DNA of 64,000 nucleotides, from NCBI GenBank assembly GCA_965205155.1, contig OZ242033.1, forward strand, positions 3,410,001 to 3,474,000, written 5' to 3'. This DNA comes from Aldehydirespirator sp965205155 (GTDB lineage Bacteria > Actinomycetota > Acidimicrobiia > Acidimicrobiales > Aldehydirespiratoraceae). The notes under the pieces were generated by a model that searched no databases, was not told the DNA's origin, and saw only the letters and a program-made list of their open reading frames with translations. This document shows positions 51,285 through 59,899 of the stretch, one piece after another (the stretch's first letter is position 1; every line of letters begins with the position of its first letter). A program made the translations under genes and the position numbers.

Positions 51285-51917
51285 ATGGGTGAGCTGACGT
51301 ACACGAGCATCCGGGCCGAGTGGGCCGAGGAGCTGCAGCACATCGAGCACACCTCGTTCCCGACCGCGGACCGCGAGGACCTCTATTGGGCCGACGAACT
51401 GCGGACCCTGGCCCTCGAGTTCCCCGAGGGCTGCGTGGTGGTGCTCGACGGCGACACCCCGGTGGCAATGGGGCTGGGCATCCGCGTCCACTTCGACTTC
51501 AGCCACACCCAGCACTCCATCCGCGACCTGGTGGGGGTCGACGGCGGCACCGGCCACGCTCCCGACGGCGCCTGGTACTACGGCACCAGCATCGCGGTGC
51601 TGCCCGGCTACCGCCGCCGGGGCATCGGCAAGCGGCTCTACGACATGCGCAAGCAGATCTGCCGCGACCTCAACCTGGCCGGCATCGTCGCCGGCGGGGT
51701 CATCCCCGGCTACGCCGACCACAAGGACGAGATGCCGGCGGCCGACTACGTGGCCAAGGTCTCGGCCGGCGAGCTGTACGACGCCACCCTCACCATGCAG
51801 ATCGCCAACGGCTTCGAGGCCCGGGGCGTGATCGCCGACTACATCACCGACCCGGCAGTGGACAGCTGGGCGTCGCTGATCGTCTGGGAGAACCCCGACT
51901 ACAACCCCGACGCCTGA
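51285..51917 (+). CDS. GNAT family N-acetyltransferase
   Basis: 210 aa. Acetyl-CoA loop in SIAVLPGYRRRGIGKRLYD. Substrate unknown. It follows the C45 acyltransferase gene by 16 bp, so both may act on the same amine or amino acid. Its 3' end overlaps the convergent CoA-transferase 3' end by 19 bp. Confidence 0.85.
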   Translation: MGELTYTSIRAEWAEELQHIEHTSFPTADREDLYWADELRTLALEFPEGCVVVLDGDTPVAMGLGIRVHFDFSHTQHSIRDLVGVDGGTGHAPDGAWYYGTSIAVLPGYRRRGIGKRLYDMRKQICRDLNLAGIVAGGVIPGYADHKDEMPAADYVAKVSAGELYDATLTMQIANGFEARGVIADYITDPAVDSWASLIVWENPDYNPDA

Positions 51918-53068
51918 CGGTCCGCGGCTCGGGCTTCTAGTTCGGTGATCAGGTCCTCGTCGTGGTCGCCTAGGGCGGGGACGGTGGCGTCGGGGGCAGC
52001 GGCGTTGCTGAGGTTGAAGGGGGGCTTGTAGACCTCGGCCGACCCGGTCGGGACGGTCACCTGCATGAACCGTTCGCGGGCCCTGAGCTGATCGTGCTGC
52101 CACAGCGCCATCGGGTCCCGCACGAAGCTGTGGGCCACCCGCCCGGCCCGCAGGCGCTGCATCAGCTCCTGAGGGCTGACCGACGTGAACACTGACGTGA
52201 TCAAGGCCTCCAGATCGTCGATGTTGGCGATGCGATTGGAGTTGTCGGCGAACCGGGGATCGGTGATCAGCGCCGGGTCCTTCAGCACGTGGGTAGCGAA
52301 GTCGACCCAGTCGCGGTTGCTCTGCACGGCGACCATGACCAGCTCGCCGTCGCTCATCGGGTACATGCCGTAGGGAGCGATGATGGTGTGGCGGTGCCCG
52401 GACCTCGCCGGGACGGAGCCCTTGCCCACGGCCGCATAGGTCGGCGCCGCGGTCCACTCCGAGACGCACTCCAGCATCGACACCTCGATGGATGCACCCT
52501 CGCCGGTCGCCTGCCGGCGGTACAGCGCGGCCAGGATCGACGAGAGGGCGTACATGGCCGCGGAGATGTCCGCGATCGAGAAGCCGACCTTGCAGGCCTG
52601 CTCCGCGGTGCCGGTCAGGGCCACCGCCCCTCCCTCGGCCTGAACGGCCAGGTCGTAGGCCTTGTCGTCGGTGCGGGGACCGCCCAGGCCGTAGCCGGAG
52701 ATGTCGCAGGCGATCAGACCGGGGAGCCCCTCCCGGAGCTGGTCCGCGAGGAGCCCGGCCCGGCGGGCCGCGGCCGGCGACAGGTTCTGCACGAACACGT
52801 CGGCACCGGCCACCAGCCGGTCGAAGGCAGCACGGTCGTCGGAGTCCTTCAGGTCGAGCTCGATGCTCTGCTTGCCCCGGTTGGCCCACACGAAGAAGGC
52901 CGACGTGCCGTCCACTGCCGAGTCGTAGTGGCGGGCGAAGTCGCCCTCGCCGGGACGCTCCACCTTCAGGACCCGGGCACCCAGATCGGCGAGCTGGCGG
53001 GTGGCGAACGGGGCGGCCACCGCGGCCTCCAGCGCGACCACGATCACGCCGTCCAGGGGCGCGCTCAC
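51899..53068 (-). CDS. Type III CoA transferase (CaiB/BaiF family)
   Basis: 389 aa. Typical blocks: N-terminal PLDGVIVVALEAAVAAPFA, RVLKVERPGEGDFAR with the CoA-binding region, and the catalytic Asp expected near VDGTSAFFVWANRGKQSIEL. It moves CoA between carboxylic acids. The GTG (VSAPLDGV) overlaps by GTGA a duplicated micro-ORF with almost the same N-terminus. Downstream of the acyl-CoA dehydrogenase, it would activate the substrate of that enzyme. Confidence 0.92.
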   Translation of the reverse strand: MSAPLDGVIVVALEAAVAAPFATRQLADLGARVLKVERPGEGDFARHYDSAVDGTSAFFVWANRGKQSIELDLKDSDDRAAFDRLVAGADVFVQNLSPAAARRAGLLADQLREGLPGLIACDISGYGLGGPRTDDKAYDLAVQAEGGAVALTGTAEQACKVGFSIADISAAMYALSSILAALYRRQATGEGASIEVSMLECVSEWTAAPTYAAVGKGSVPARSGHRHTIIAPYGMYPMSDGELVMVAVQSNRDWVDFATHVLKDPALITDPRFADNSNRIANIDDLEALITSVFTSVSPQELMQRLRAGRVAHSFVRDPMALWQHDQLRARERFMQVTVPTGSAEVYKPPFNLSNAAAPDATVPALGDHDEDLITELEARAADRQASGL

Positions 53069-53106
53069 GGCGCTTGCACCCTCACGCCGTCCAGGGGCGC
53101 GGTCAT
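53044..53106. repeat. Duplicated start of the CoA transferase, making a 13-codon micro-ORF
   Basis: TCACGCCGTCCAGGGGCGCG (minus-strand gene start) occurs at 53044-53063 and 53082-53101. The outer copy forms a micro-ORF at 53106-53065 (MTAPLDGVRVQAP) whose TGA overlaps the real GTG (GTGA, 53068-53065). Confidence 0.85.
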
Positions 53107-53110
53107 GCGG

Positions 53111-54322
53111 TCACGGCTCCGGGTCCCTCGGGAGGTAGCCGTCGCGGGTCTGGGGCAGCTTCATTCCCAGAATCCGAGACGCCACCACCGTGCGCAGGAT
53201 CTGGGCCGTGCCTCCGCCGATGGTGAACATGCGCACGTCGCGGTACATCCGCTCCAGCGGGTTGTTGCGGCTGTAGCCGGCCGCGCCGTGGGCCTGGAGC
53301 GCGTCGCTCACCACGGCGATGGCCGCCTCGGAAGTAAAAATCTTGGCCTGGGCGGCCAGGGCCGGATCGGGGAACGGGCTGCCGCCGGGGCCGTGCGAGG
53401 CTGCGGCCCGGTAGATGAGGCTGCGGGCCGCCTCCAGCTTCACCGACATGTCGGCCAGCATCCATTGCAGGCCCTGGAACTCGGCGATCGGGCGCCCGAA
53501 CTGCTCCCGCTTCTTCACGAACTCCAGCGCCAGCTCGTAGGCGCCCGCAGCCAGGCCCAGCGCCACCGTGCCCGCCCCCACCCGCTGGGTGTTGTAGGCG
53601 TTCATCAGGTCGGCGAAGCCCCGCCTCAGCCCCGACGGCGGCCGCACCGCCATGGCCGCTGAGACCTCCATGTTGTTGAAGCCGACCACCGTCTCGGGAA
53701 GGCCCCGCAGTCCCATGGTCGGCTCTCGGGCTCCGATCTCGAGCCCGGGCGTCTCGTCCCGGAAGGCCAGGAAGGCGCCGATGCCCTCCTCGTTGCCGTC
53801 CTCGTCGAAGACCCGGGCGAACACCAGATGGGTGACCGACACGCCGCCGCCGGTGATCCAGTGCTTGGCGCCGTTCAGCACGTAGCCATCGCCGCGGCGG
53901 TCGGCTCTGGTGGTCATCTCCGACGCCGCGCTCCCGGCGCCGGGCTCGGTGATGCAGATGGCGGGCTTGTCCCCGGCCAGCACCAGCTCCGCAACCCTGG
54001 CCCGCTGGGCGTCGGTGCCGTAGGCAAGCACCGCCGACAGCGCTCCCATGTTGCACTCCACCGCGATGCGACCGGTGACCCCGCACACCTTGGCCATCTC
54101 CTCCACCACCAGCACGGCGTCGAGCAGCGACCGGCCGGGCCCGCCGAGGGCGGCGGGCACGGTCATGCCGGTGAACCCGGCCCGCTGCAGGGCGGCCGCG
54201 TTCTGGAACGGGTACTGCTCGCTGCGATCCACCTCGGCCGCCCGGGGTGCGATGACGTCGCGGGCCAGGGTCCGGGCCTCAGCCTGGAGGGCCCGCTGCT
54301 CCGGGGTGAGATCCCAGGTCAC
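53111..54322 (-). CDS. Acyl-CoA dehydrogenase
   Basis: 403 aa. FAD-contacting ICITEPGAGSAASEM and HWITGGGVS, RKREQFGRPI-like KKREQFGRPIAEFQ and the C-terminal HGAAGYSRNNPLERMYRD with the GGGTAQI motif mark the family. It oxidises an acyl-CoA at C2-C3, passing electrons to ETF; the ETF genes in this window could serve. ATG overlaps the TPR gene's stop by 4 bp. Confidence 0.94.
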   Translation of the reverse strand: MTWDLTPEQRALQAEARTLARDVIAPRAAEVDRSEQYPFQNAAALQRAGFTGMTVPAALGGPGRSLLDAVLVVEEMAKVCGVTGRIAVECNMGALSAVLAYGTDAQRARVAELVLAGDKPAICITEPGAGSAASEMTTRADRRGDGYVLNGAKHWITGGGVSVTHLVFARVFDEDGNEEGIGAFLAFRDETPGLEIGAREPTMGLRGLPETVVGFNNMEVSAAMAVRPPSGLRRGFADLMNAYNTQRVGAGTVALGLAAGAYELALEFVKKREQFGRPIAEFQGLQWMLADMSVKLEAARSLIYRAAASHGPGGSPFPDPALAAQAKIFTSEAAIAVVSDALQAHGAAGYSRNNPLERMYRDVRMFTIGGGTAQILRTVVASRILGMKLPQTRDGYLPRDPEP

Positions 54323-55530
54323 ACCCGCGCTCCGGTGGCCTGGGCGGTCAGGGTGATCAGGTCCCGCTGGGCAATGCTGCCACCAATCCAGCGCGCCGAC
54401 CGACCGAGACCGTCCACGACGCCGACGAAGCGCTCCGTGGCGCCCGCGGCGTGGGCGCGGAACGCGTGGGCCAGGGGCGCCACCACATCCATGAACGTTC
54501 GGTCGTTCTCGCTGGTGCCGGCCCCGCGCTCCTCAAGGCCCCGGAACCAGCGCCGTGCCCCGGGATGGTCGGGCCGGCGCACGAAGGCCAGGGCGGCATG
54601 CACGTCGAGGAAGGCGCAGGTGTGACGCTCGGCCACGTTGTCCCAGCAGTCCGCCAGCGTGTCCCAACGGTTGTCGGCGTCACAGCCGGCCAGCTCCAGG
54701 CGCCACAGCAGCGACGTCTGGTCGCAGAGTTGGAAGGCGGTGGTGGCATGGGGCTGGCGCTCGTCGAAGACCGCCAGCGCACGGGAGGAATCGCCGGAGG
54801 CCAGCAGGCGCAGGGCCAGGTGCCACCAGATGTGGGTGGCGAAGAGGTCCTGGGCGCTCCATCGCTCGACCGAACCCTCCAGCAGTTCGACGGCGGCCGA
54901 GGTGTCGTCGGTCGACTCGTAGACGTGGGCGAGCGCGTGCCGGGCCCACAGATCGTCTGGATCGAGGCCCAGAGCCACCTGGCCCAGCTCCTCGGCCTCG
55001 CCGTAGCGCCCGACCTCTTCCAGGGCGAAGGCGTGCTGGCCGGCCACGAACCCCCATCCCGGCTCGCCCCGCCACGCCTCCACGGCGTGGGAGCTGGACC
55101 CCAGCCGGCCACGGTCGTCGCCGACGTGCAGGTAGAGGTCGTGCGCGAAACGGACCGCCGCGAAGTCCCGCTCGCGGCGGGCGATGCCGTCCCAGGTACG
55201 GGCCGCCGCGGTGAACTCACCCGCCAGCAGCAGCTCCAGCGCCCGCACATGGGCCCGTTCACGGTCACCGGACCCGCCGGCGCGGGACCGGGCCCGGGCT
55301 GCGTCCGCGGCCAGGGCCGGTGAGCCGGACGGGGTTCCGGCCAGGACTCGATAGACCGCGGCGAACAGCGGACCCATCACGAACGACTCGTCGCTCTCGC
55401 CCGCCTCCGACGCCACCGCCACCGGGTCGCCCCGGTAGTGCAGGTACTGCTCCCAGGCCCGCTCCCACGCCCGCCTGCTGGCCGCATCGCCCTGCACCGG
55501 CCCGGGGTCGGGCAGGCCCGCCACGCTCAC
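54319..55530 (-). CDS. TPR-repeat protein, TTC38-like
   Basis: 403 aa of helix-turn-helix repeats (ALEEVGRYGEAEELGQVALGL, LLASGDSSRALAVFDE), starting MSVAGLPDPG from a GTG. The arrangement resembles the tetratricopeptide repeat protein 38 family, whose function is poorly known. It overlaps the P450 gene upstream (GTGA) and the acyl-CoA dehydrogenase downstream (4 bp), so it belongs to the catabolic operon. A scaffolding or regulatory role is inference. Confidence 0.75.
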   Translation of the reverse strand: MSVAGLPDPGPVQGDAASRRAWERAWEQYLHYRGDPVAVASEAGESDESFVMGPLFAAVYRVLAGTPSGSPALAADAARARSRAGGSGDRERAHVRALELLLAGEFTAAARTWDGIARRERDFAAVRFAHDLYLHVGDDRGRLGSSSHAVEAWRGEPGWGFVAGQHAFALEEVGRYGEAEELGQVALGLDPDDLWARHALAHVYESTDDTSAAVELLEGSVERWSAQDLFATHIWWHLALRLLASGDSSRALAVFDERQPHATTAFQLCDQTSLLWRLELAGCDADNRWDTLADCWDNVAERHTCAFLDVHAALAFVRRPDHPGARRWFRGLEERGAGTSENDRTFMDVVAPLAHAFRAHAAGATERFVGVVDGLGRSARWIGGSIAQRDLITLTAQATGARV

Positions 55531-56783
55531 GCGACCCCGACCTCCAGATGCTCTATGCCGTTCACGAAGTTCGAGTCCACGTACACGGGATCGCCGGCCA
55601 GCCTGATGTCAAGGCCGCGGTCCAGGATCGACTCGATGAGGATCCCCACCTCCAGGCGGGCCAGCGGCGCTCCCAGGCAGAAGTGGGCGCCGCCGCCGCC
55701 GAAGGCCACGTTGGGCGGGCGGAGGGGCCTGGTGACATCGAAACGCATCGGCTCGTCGAACACCTCCTCGTCGAAGTTGGCGGCCGCATACCACATCACC
55801 ACCTTGTCACCGGTGTGCAGCGGGGTGTCCTGCAACGCGGTGTCGCGGGTGACCGTGCGCCGGAAGTACAGGATCGGCGACGAGTACCGGATCACCTCCT
55901 CCGCGGCCTGGGCCAGCAGCGACGGATCGGAGCGGACCAGCTCGAACTGGTCGGCGAACTCCACGAGGTGCAGGGCCAGATGGGCCATGGAGGCCCGGGT
56001 GGTCTCGTTGCCCGCGAAGACCATCAGCCGGAAGAAGTTGGTGAACTCGGCGTCGCTGAGCCGCTCGCCGTCGACCTCGGCCTCGATGAGCTTGGTGACC
56101 AGGTCGTCGGCGGGCTGGGCCCGGCGCCTCTCGCCCAGGGCCCGGGCGTACTCGTTGATGCCGTGGGCGGCCGGGCTGTTGAACGGCAGCAGCCGCAGTT
56201 CGGTGGTGTTGCCGTAGGCGGTGGGCTCCAGCGGCTTGCTGGACGTGCCCGCCACCAGATGGTCGGTCAGCTCGATCATGTAGTCGTGGTCCGACTCGGG
56301 CACGCCCATGATGTCGCAGATCACCCCGATCGGGATCGGCGCGGCCACCGCGTCCACCCAGTCGCCGCCGCCGGCCGCCACCAGGGCATCGAGGCGAGCG
56401 GCGATCCGGGCCCGCACCGCCGTCTCGTAGGACTGCACATGGCGGGGCGTGAAGGCGGAGCTGACCAGCCGTCGCAGCCGGGTGTGCACCGGCGGGTCGA
56501 GGTCGATCATCGACGCCCGGGCCGACAGGGCGTCCTCGTCGATGTCGTATATCTGGATGTGGCCGACCGCGGAGGAGTAGAGGCCGGTGTCCCGGGACAC
56601 CTCCGACAGCGGCTCGTGACGGGTGACCGACCAGAACCCGGTGCGGTCGCCGCCGCTGGGCGGGGTCCAACTCAGCTTCCGGCGGGCCCGCATCTCGGCG
56701 AAGGCGGCGTGAGGGATGCCCTCCGAGAAGGTGGCCGGATCCGAGAGGTCCGCGGGCGCCAGCAACTCCTGGGCGAGGGCCAT
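55527..56783 (-). CDS. Cytochrome P450 (first)
   Basis: 418 aa soluble bacterial P450. The I-helix is FAGNETTR, the ExxR is EEVIR and the haem-binding Cys is in FGGGGAHFCLGAPLA. Close to the second P450 (59900-61177) in layout. It follows the aldehyde dehydrogenase with no gap. Its ferredoxin partner is probably the [3Fe-4S] protein in this operon; no ferredoxin reductase is seen nearby. Substrate likely the amine or a downstream product. Confidence 0.95.
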   Translation of the reverse strand: MALAQELLAPADLSDPATFSEGIPHAAFAEMRARRKLSWTPPSGGDRTGFWSVTRHEPLSEVSRDTGLYSSAVGHIQIYDIDEDALSARASMIDLDPPVHTRLRRLVSSAFTPRHVQSYETAVRARIAARLDALVAAGGGDWVDAVAAPIPIGVICDIMGVPESDHDYMIELTDHLVAGTSSKPLEPTAYGNTTELRLLPFNSPAAHGINEYARALGERRRAQPADDLVTKLIEAEVDGERLSDAEFTNFFRLMVFAGNETTRASMAHLALHLVEFADQFELVRSDPSLLAQAAEEVIRYSSPILYFRRTVTRDTALQDTPLHTGDKVVMWYAAANFDEEVFDEPMRFDVTRPLRPPNVAFGGGGAHFCLGAPLARLEVGILIESILDRGLDIRLAGDPVYVDSNFVNGIEHLEVGVA

Positions 56784-58247
56784 CTATCCGAGCACGAACG
56801 GGTCTCGGGTGGCGCCGGTCAGCTCCACCCACACCGTCTTGGTCTGCAGGTAGCCGTCCAGCGCCTCACGGCCGTTGTCCTTGCCGTAGCCGGACTGCTT
56901 GAAACCGCCGAAGGGCGCGGTGTAGCTGACGGTGCGGTAGGTGTTGACCCACACCGTGCCGGCGTGCAGCGCACGCGACATCCGCAGGGCCCGGCGCACG
57001 TCCAGGGTCCACACCCCGGCGGCCAGGCCGTAGTCGGAGTCGTTGGCCAGCTCGACCGCCTCGTCCTCGCCGTCGAAGGTCATCATGGCCAGCACCGGGC
57101 CGAACACCTCGGTGCGCACGATGGTGGTGTCGTTGGTGGCGCCGGTGATCACGGTCGGGCGCACGAAGCGGCCTCCCAGGACCGGGTCGACCACCCCTCC
57201 GGCCGCGATGGTGGCGCCCTCGGCCCGGGCCTGCTCGATCATGGCCAGTATGCGGTCGCGCTGCGCGTCCGACGCGGCCGGGCCCATCTCCGTCGCCGGG
57301 TCGGAGGGATCGCCGAGCACCAGCTCCCCGGCCCGGGCCGTCACCCTGGACACGACGCTGGAGGCGATGCCCCGCTGGACGTAGGCCCGCGACCCGGCCA
57401 CGCAGGTCTGGCCGCTGGCCGCGAAGATCCCGGACAGCAGGCCGTTGGCCGCGGCCTCGACGTCGGCGTCGTCGAAGATGATCTGGGGCGACTTGCCGCC
57501 CAGCTCCAGCACGGTAGGCACCAGGTTGGCGGCCGCGGCCCGGGCCACATGGCGGGCGGTGTCGCCGCCGCCGGTGAAGGTGATCTTGTCGATGCCGGGA
57601 TGGGCGGTCAGCGCGGCCCCCACCGCCGGGCCCCCGGTGACCACGTTGATCACCCCCGGCGGGAATCCCGCCTCGGCCGTCCGCTCGGCCAGCATCAGCG
57701 CCGTGACCGGGGTGAGCTCGGACGGCTTGACCACCGCCGTGCAGCCCGCGGCCAGCAGTGGCGCCAGCTTCCAGGTGAGCAGGAACAGCGGCGAGTTCCA
57801 GGGGATGATCGCGCCGACCACCCCCACGGGCACCTTCTCGGTGTAGACGAGGAAGTTGGGAGAGGGGCCGGGGATCTGCTCGCCGACGATCTTGTCGGCC
57901 AGGCCGGCGAAGAAGTCGAAGTAGCTCTGGAGGCTCTTGGCCTGGACGGAGGTCTCGCGGATGATCTTGCCGTTGTCGCGCGTCTCGATGGCGGCCAGCT
58001 CGTCGGCGTCCCGGGTGAGGATCTCGCCCAGCCGCCGCATGAGCCGGGCCCGCTCGGCCGCCGGCGTCTCCGCCCACGGCCCGTCGGTGAAGGCCCGCCG
58101 GGCCGCAGCCACCGCGGTGTCGACGGCGTCCGGGGCGTCGGCCACAGTCGCCCAGACCTCCCCGGTGAAGGGATTGGCCGTGGTCATGCGGCGTCCTCCG
58201 GCGGGTGCCGCGTAGCTCCCGTCGATCCAGTTGTCGTAAGTCTGCAT
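56784..58247 (-). CDS. Aldehyde dehydrogenase (NAD(P)+)
   Basis: 487 aa. Catalytic Cys in SGQTCVAGSRAYV, Glu in LELGGKSPQIIF, and the N-binding FTGGGDTARHV. PFGGFKQSGYGKDNG closes the family fingerprint. Start ATG 58247 (MQTYDNWIDG) has GGAGGA 7 nt upstream. Between the P450 and the ferredoxin, it likely oxidises the aldehyde formed from an amine. Confidence 0.96.
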   Translation of the reverse strand: MQTYDNWIDGSYAAPAGGRRMTTANPFTGEVWATVADAPDAVDTAVAAARRAFTDGPWAETPAAERARLMRRLGEILTRDADELAAIETRDNGKIIRETSVQAKSLQSYFDFFAGLADKIVGEQIPGPSPNFLVYTEKVPVGVVGAIIPWNSPLFLLTWKLAPLLAAGCTAVVKPSELTPVTALMLAERTAEAGFPPGVINVVTGGPAVGAALTAHPGIDKITFTGGGDTARHVARAAAANLVPTVLELGGKSPQIIFDDADVEAAANGLLSGIFAASGQTCVAGSRAYVQRGIASSVVSRVTARAGELVLGDPSDPATEMGPAASDAQRDRILAMIEQARAEGATIAAGGVVDPVLGGRFVRPTVITGATNDTTIVRTEVFGPVLAMMTFDGEDEAVELANDSDYGLAAGVWTLDVRRALRMSRALHAGTVWVNTYRTVSYTAPFGGFKQSGYGKDNGREALDGYLQTKTVWVELTGATRDPFVLG

Positions 58248-58273
58248 ACAGGATTCCTCCGCTAGCAGTCGTG

Positions 58274-58486
58274 TCAGGTTTCGGGATCCACGATCGAGAT
58301 GGCCGCACCCGGGCACCGGTGCACGACCACTTCGGCTCGGTCGCGGGGCAGCGCCCCCGGCCCGATGACCGACGAGATCGCCTCGTCGTCGTCGACCAGG
58401 AAGACCTCGGGTTCCAGCATCTCGCACTGGCCCCCTCCGATGCAGCGCTCCTCATCAACGGCCACCCGGACCAGTTCGGTGCTCAC
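58274..58486 (-). CDS. [3Fe-4S] ferredoxin of the P450 type
   Basis: 70 aa. Cysteine pattern CIGGGQC ... HRCPGAAI is that of small [3Fe-4S]/[4Fe-4S] ferredoxins that feed electrons to actinobacterial P450s. GTG start (VSTELVRVAV) overlaps the aminotransferase stop (GTGA). It should act as the electron donor to one or both P450s in the operon. Confidence 0.9.
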   Translation of the reverse strand: MSTELVRVAVDEERCIGGGQCEMLEPEVFLVDDDEAISSVIGPGALPRDRAEVVVHRCPGAAISIVDPET

Positions 58487-59769
58487 GATGCCGCCTCGGC
58501 CAGCGACTCGGCCAGGATGCCCAGGCCCTCGTCGACGTCGGCGTCGGTGGCCACCAGCGGCACCAGCACCCGGATGCAGTTGGAGTAGACCCCGGCCCCC
58601 ATCAACAGGAGCCCACGGTCGAAGGCGGCGTCCATGACGGCGGCGGCCGTCTCCGGGGCCGGCTCGCGGGTGGCCGGGTCCCTCACGAACTCGAGAGCCA
58701 GCATGGCGCCCAGGCCCCGCACCTCCCCGATGGCCGGCACCGATCCGGCCAGTTCGTCGAGCCCGCATCGCAGGCGGCGGCCCAGAGACTCGGCCGCCTG
58801 CTGGAAGTCCGGGTCGAACACCCGGGCGATGGCCACCGACGCAGCCGCACACGACAGCGGGTTGCCGCCGTAGGTGCCGCCGATTCCGCCGCCATGGACC
58901 GAGTCCATGATCTCGGCCCGCCCGGTCACGCCCGAGATGGGGAGCCCGCCTCCCATCGACTTGCCCCACGTGCACAGGTCCGGCTCGACGCCGTAGTGGG
59001 AGATGGCGGCGGGGACCCCGGTGCGGCCCATGCCCGACTGGACCTCGTCGGCGATCAGCAGGATCCCGTGCCCGGCCGCGATCTCCGCCACCCTGGCCGG
59101 GTAGTCCTCGGGCATCGGGATGAACCCGCCCTCGCCCTGCACCGGCTCGAAGATGATGGCGGCCACGTTCGACGGGTCGGTCTGGTTCTTCAGCAGCCGC
59201 TCCAGCCCGGCGACGGCGTCGTCGGAGCTCACCCCCCGGTACGGGTAGGGGCCGGGCGCCCGGTACACCTCGGGGGCGAACGGGCCGAAACCCAGCTTGT
59301 AGGGCCGCACCTTCGACGTCAGCGACATGGCCAGCAGGGTGCGGCCGTGGAAGCCGTTGTCCAGGCTCACGATGCCCGGACGGCCGGTGTAGTAGCGGGC
59401 GATCTTCACCGCGTTCTCCACTGCCTCGGCGCCGGAGTTCAACAGCAGAGCCTTCTTGGCGAAGTCGCCAGGATGGCACTCGCACAGCAGCCGGCACACC
59501 TCGACGTAGGGCTCGTAGGCCGACAGCGAGAAGCACTGGTGCAGGTAGGCGTCCAGCTGCTCGGAGATGGCGGCCACGATCTCGGGGTTGCGGTGGCCGT
59601 GGTTGACGGTGCCGATGCCCGACACGAAGTCGATGAACTCGCGGCCGTCCACGTCGGTGATGCGGGCCCCCGAGGCACTGGCCACGAAGAACGGCCGGCC
59701 CGCGGTCCCGGCCGCCACCCAGCGGGACCGCTCAGCCGCCAGCCGGTCGGTGTTGGGCAAAGAGTTCAT
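58483..59769 (-). CDS. Class III aminotransferase (4-aminobutyrate/omega-amine type)
   Basis: 428 aa. PLP motifs LNSGAEAVENAVKIARYYT, GFHGRTLLAMSLT, FEPVQGEGGFI and DEVQSGMGRTG, with the Lys in GKSMGGGLPISG. ATG 59769 has AGGAGG 6 nt upstream. GabT-like. In a pyrrolidine-type pathway this enzyme would turn 4-aminobutyrate to succinate semialdehyde, the next gene product set then oxidising it; inference. Confidence 0.92.
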   Translation of the reverse strand: MNSLPNTDRLAAERSRWVAAGTAGRPFFVASASGARITDVDGREFIDFVSGIGTVNHGHRNPEIVAAISEQLDAYLHQCFSLSAYEPYVEVCRLLCECHPGDFAKKALLLNSGAEAVENAVKIARYYTGRPGIVSLDNGFHGRTLLAMSLTSKVRPYKLGFGPFAPEVYRAPGPYPYRGVSSDDAVAGLERLLKNQTDPSNVAAIIFEPVQGEGGFIPMPEDYPARVAEIAAGHGILLIADEVQSGMGRTGVPAAISHYGVEPDLCTWGKSMGGGLPISGVTGRAEIMDSVHGGGIGGTYGGNPLSCAAASVAIARVFDPDFQQAAESLGRRLRCGLDELAGSVPAIGEVRGLGAMLALEFVRDPATREPAPETAAAVMDAAFDRGLLLMGAGVYSNCIRVLVPLVATDADVDEGLGILAESLAEAAS

Positions 59770-59826
59770 GGCGCACCTCCTGAGGTCACGTGTCGGCAGG
59801 CGAAGCCGCCTCGCGGTGCGGCGTCG

Positions 59827-59886
59827 CGTTTCCCGCTCTTGTTCGCTGCGCTCACGGGCCGCTCGGGCCACGGCCTCGCTCGGCGC
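59827..59886 (-). repeat. Dispersed intergenic repeat (inverted copy)
   Basis: The core GTGAGCGCAGCGAACAAGAG is on the minus strand, flanked by GAGGCCGTGGCCCGAGCGGC as at 62601-62670. It lies between the aminotransferase and the second P450. Confidence 0.8.
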
Positions 59887-59899
59887 CTCGCCAGAGTCC

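Noticed and set aside
55320..58265. Long open frame antisense to the P450 and aldehyde dehydrogenase genes
   Set aside because: Same cause; no domain or start signal, and the opposite strand is unmistakably coding.
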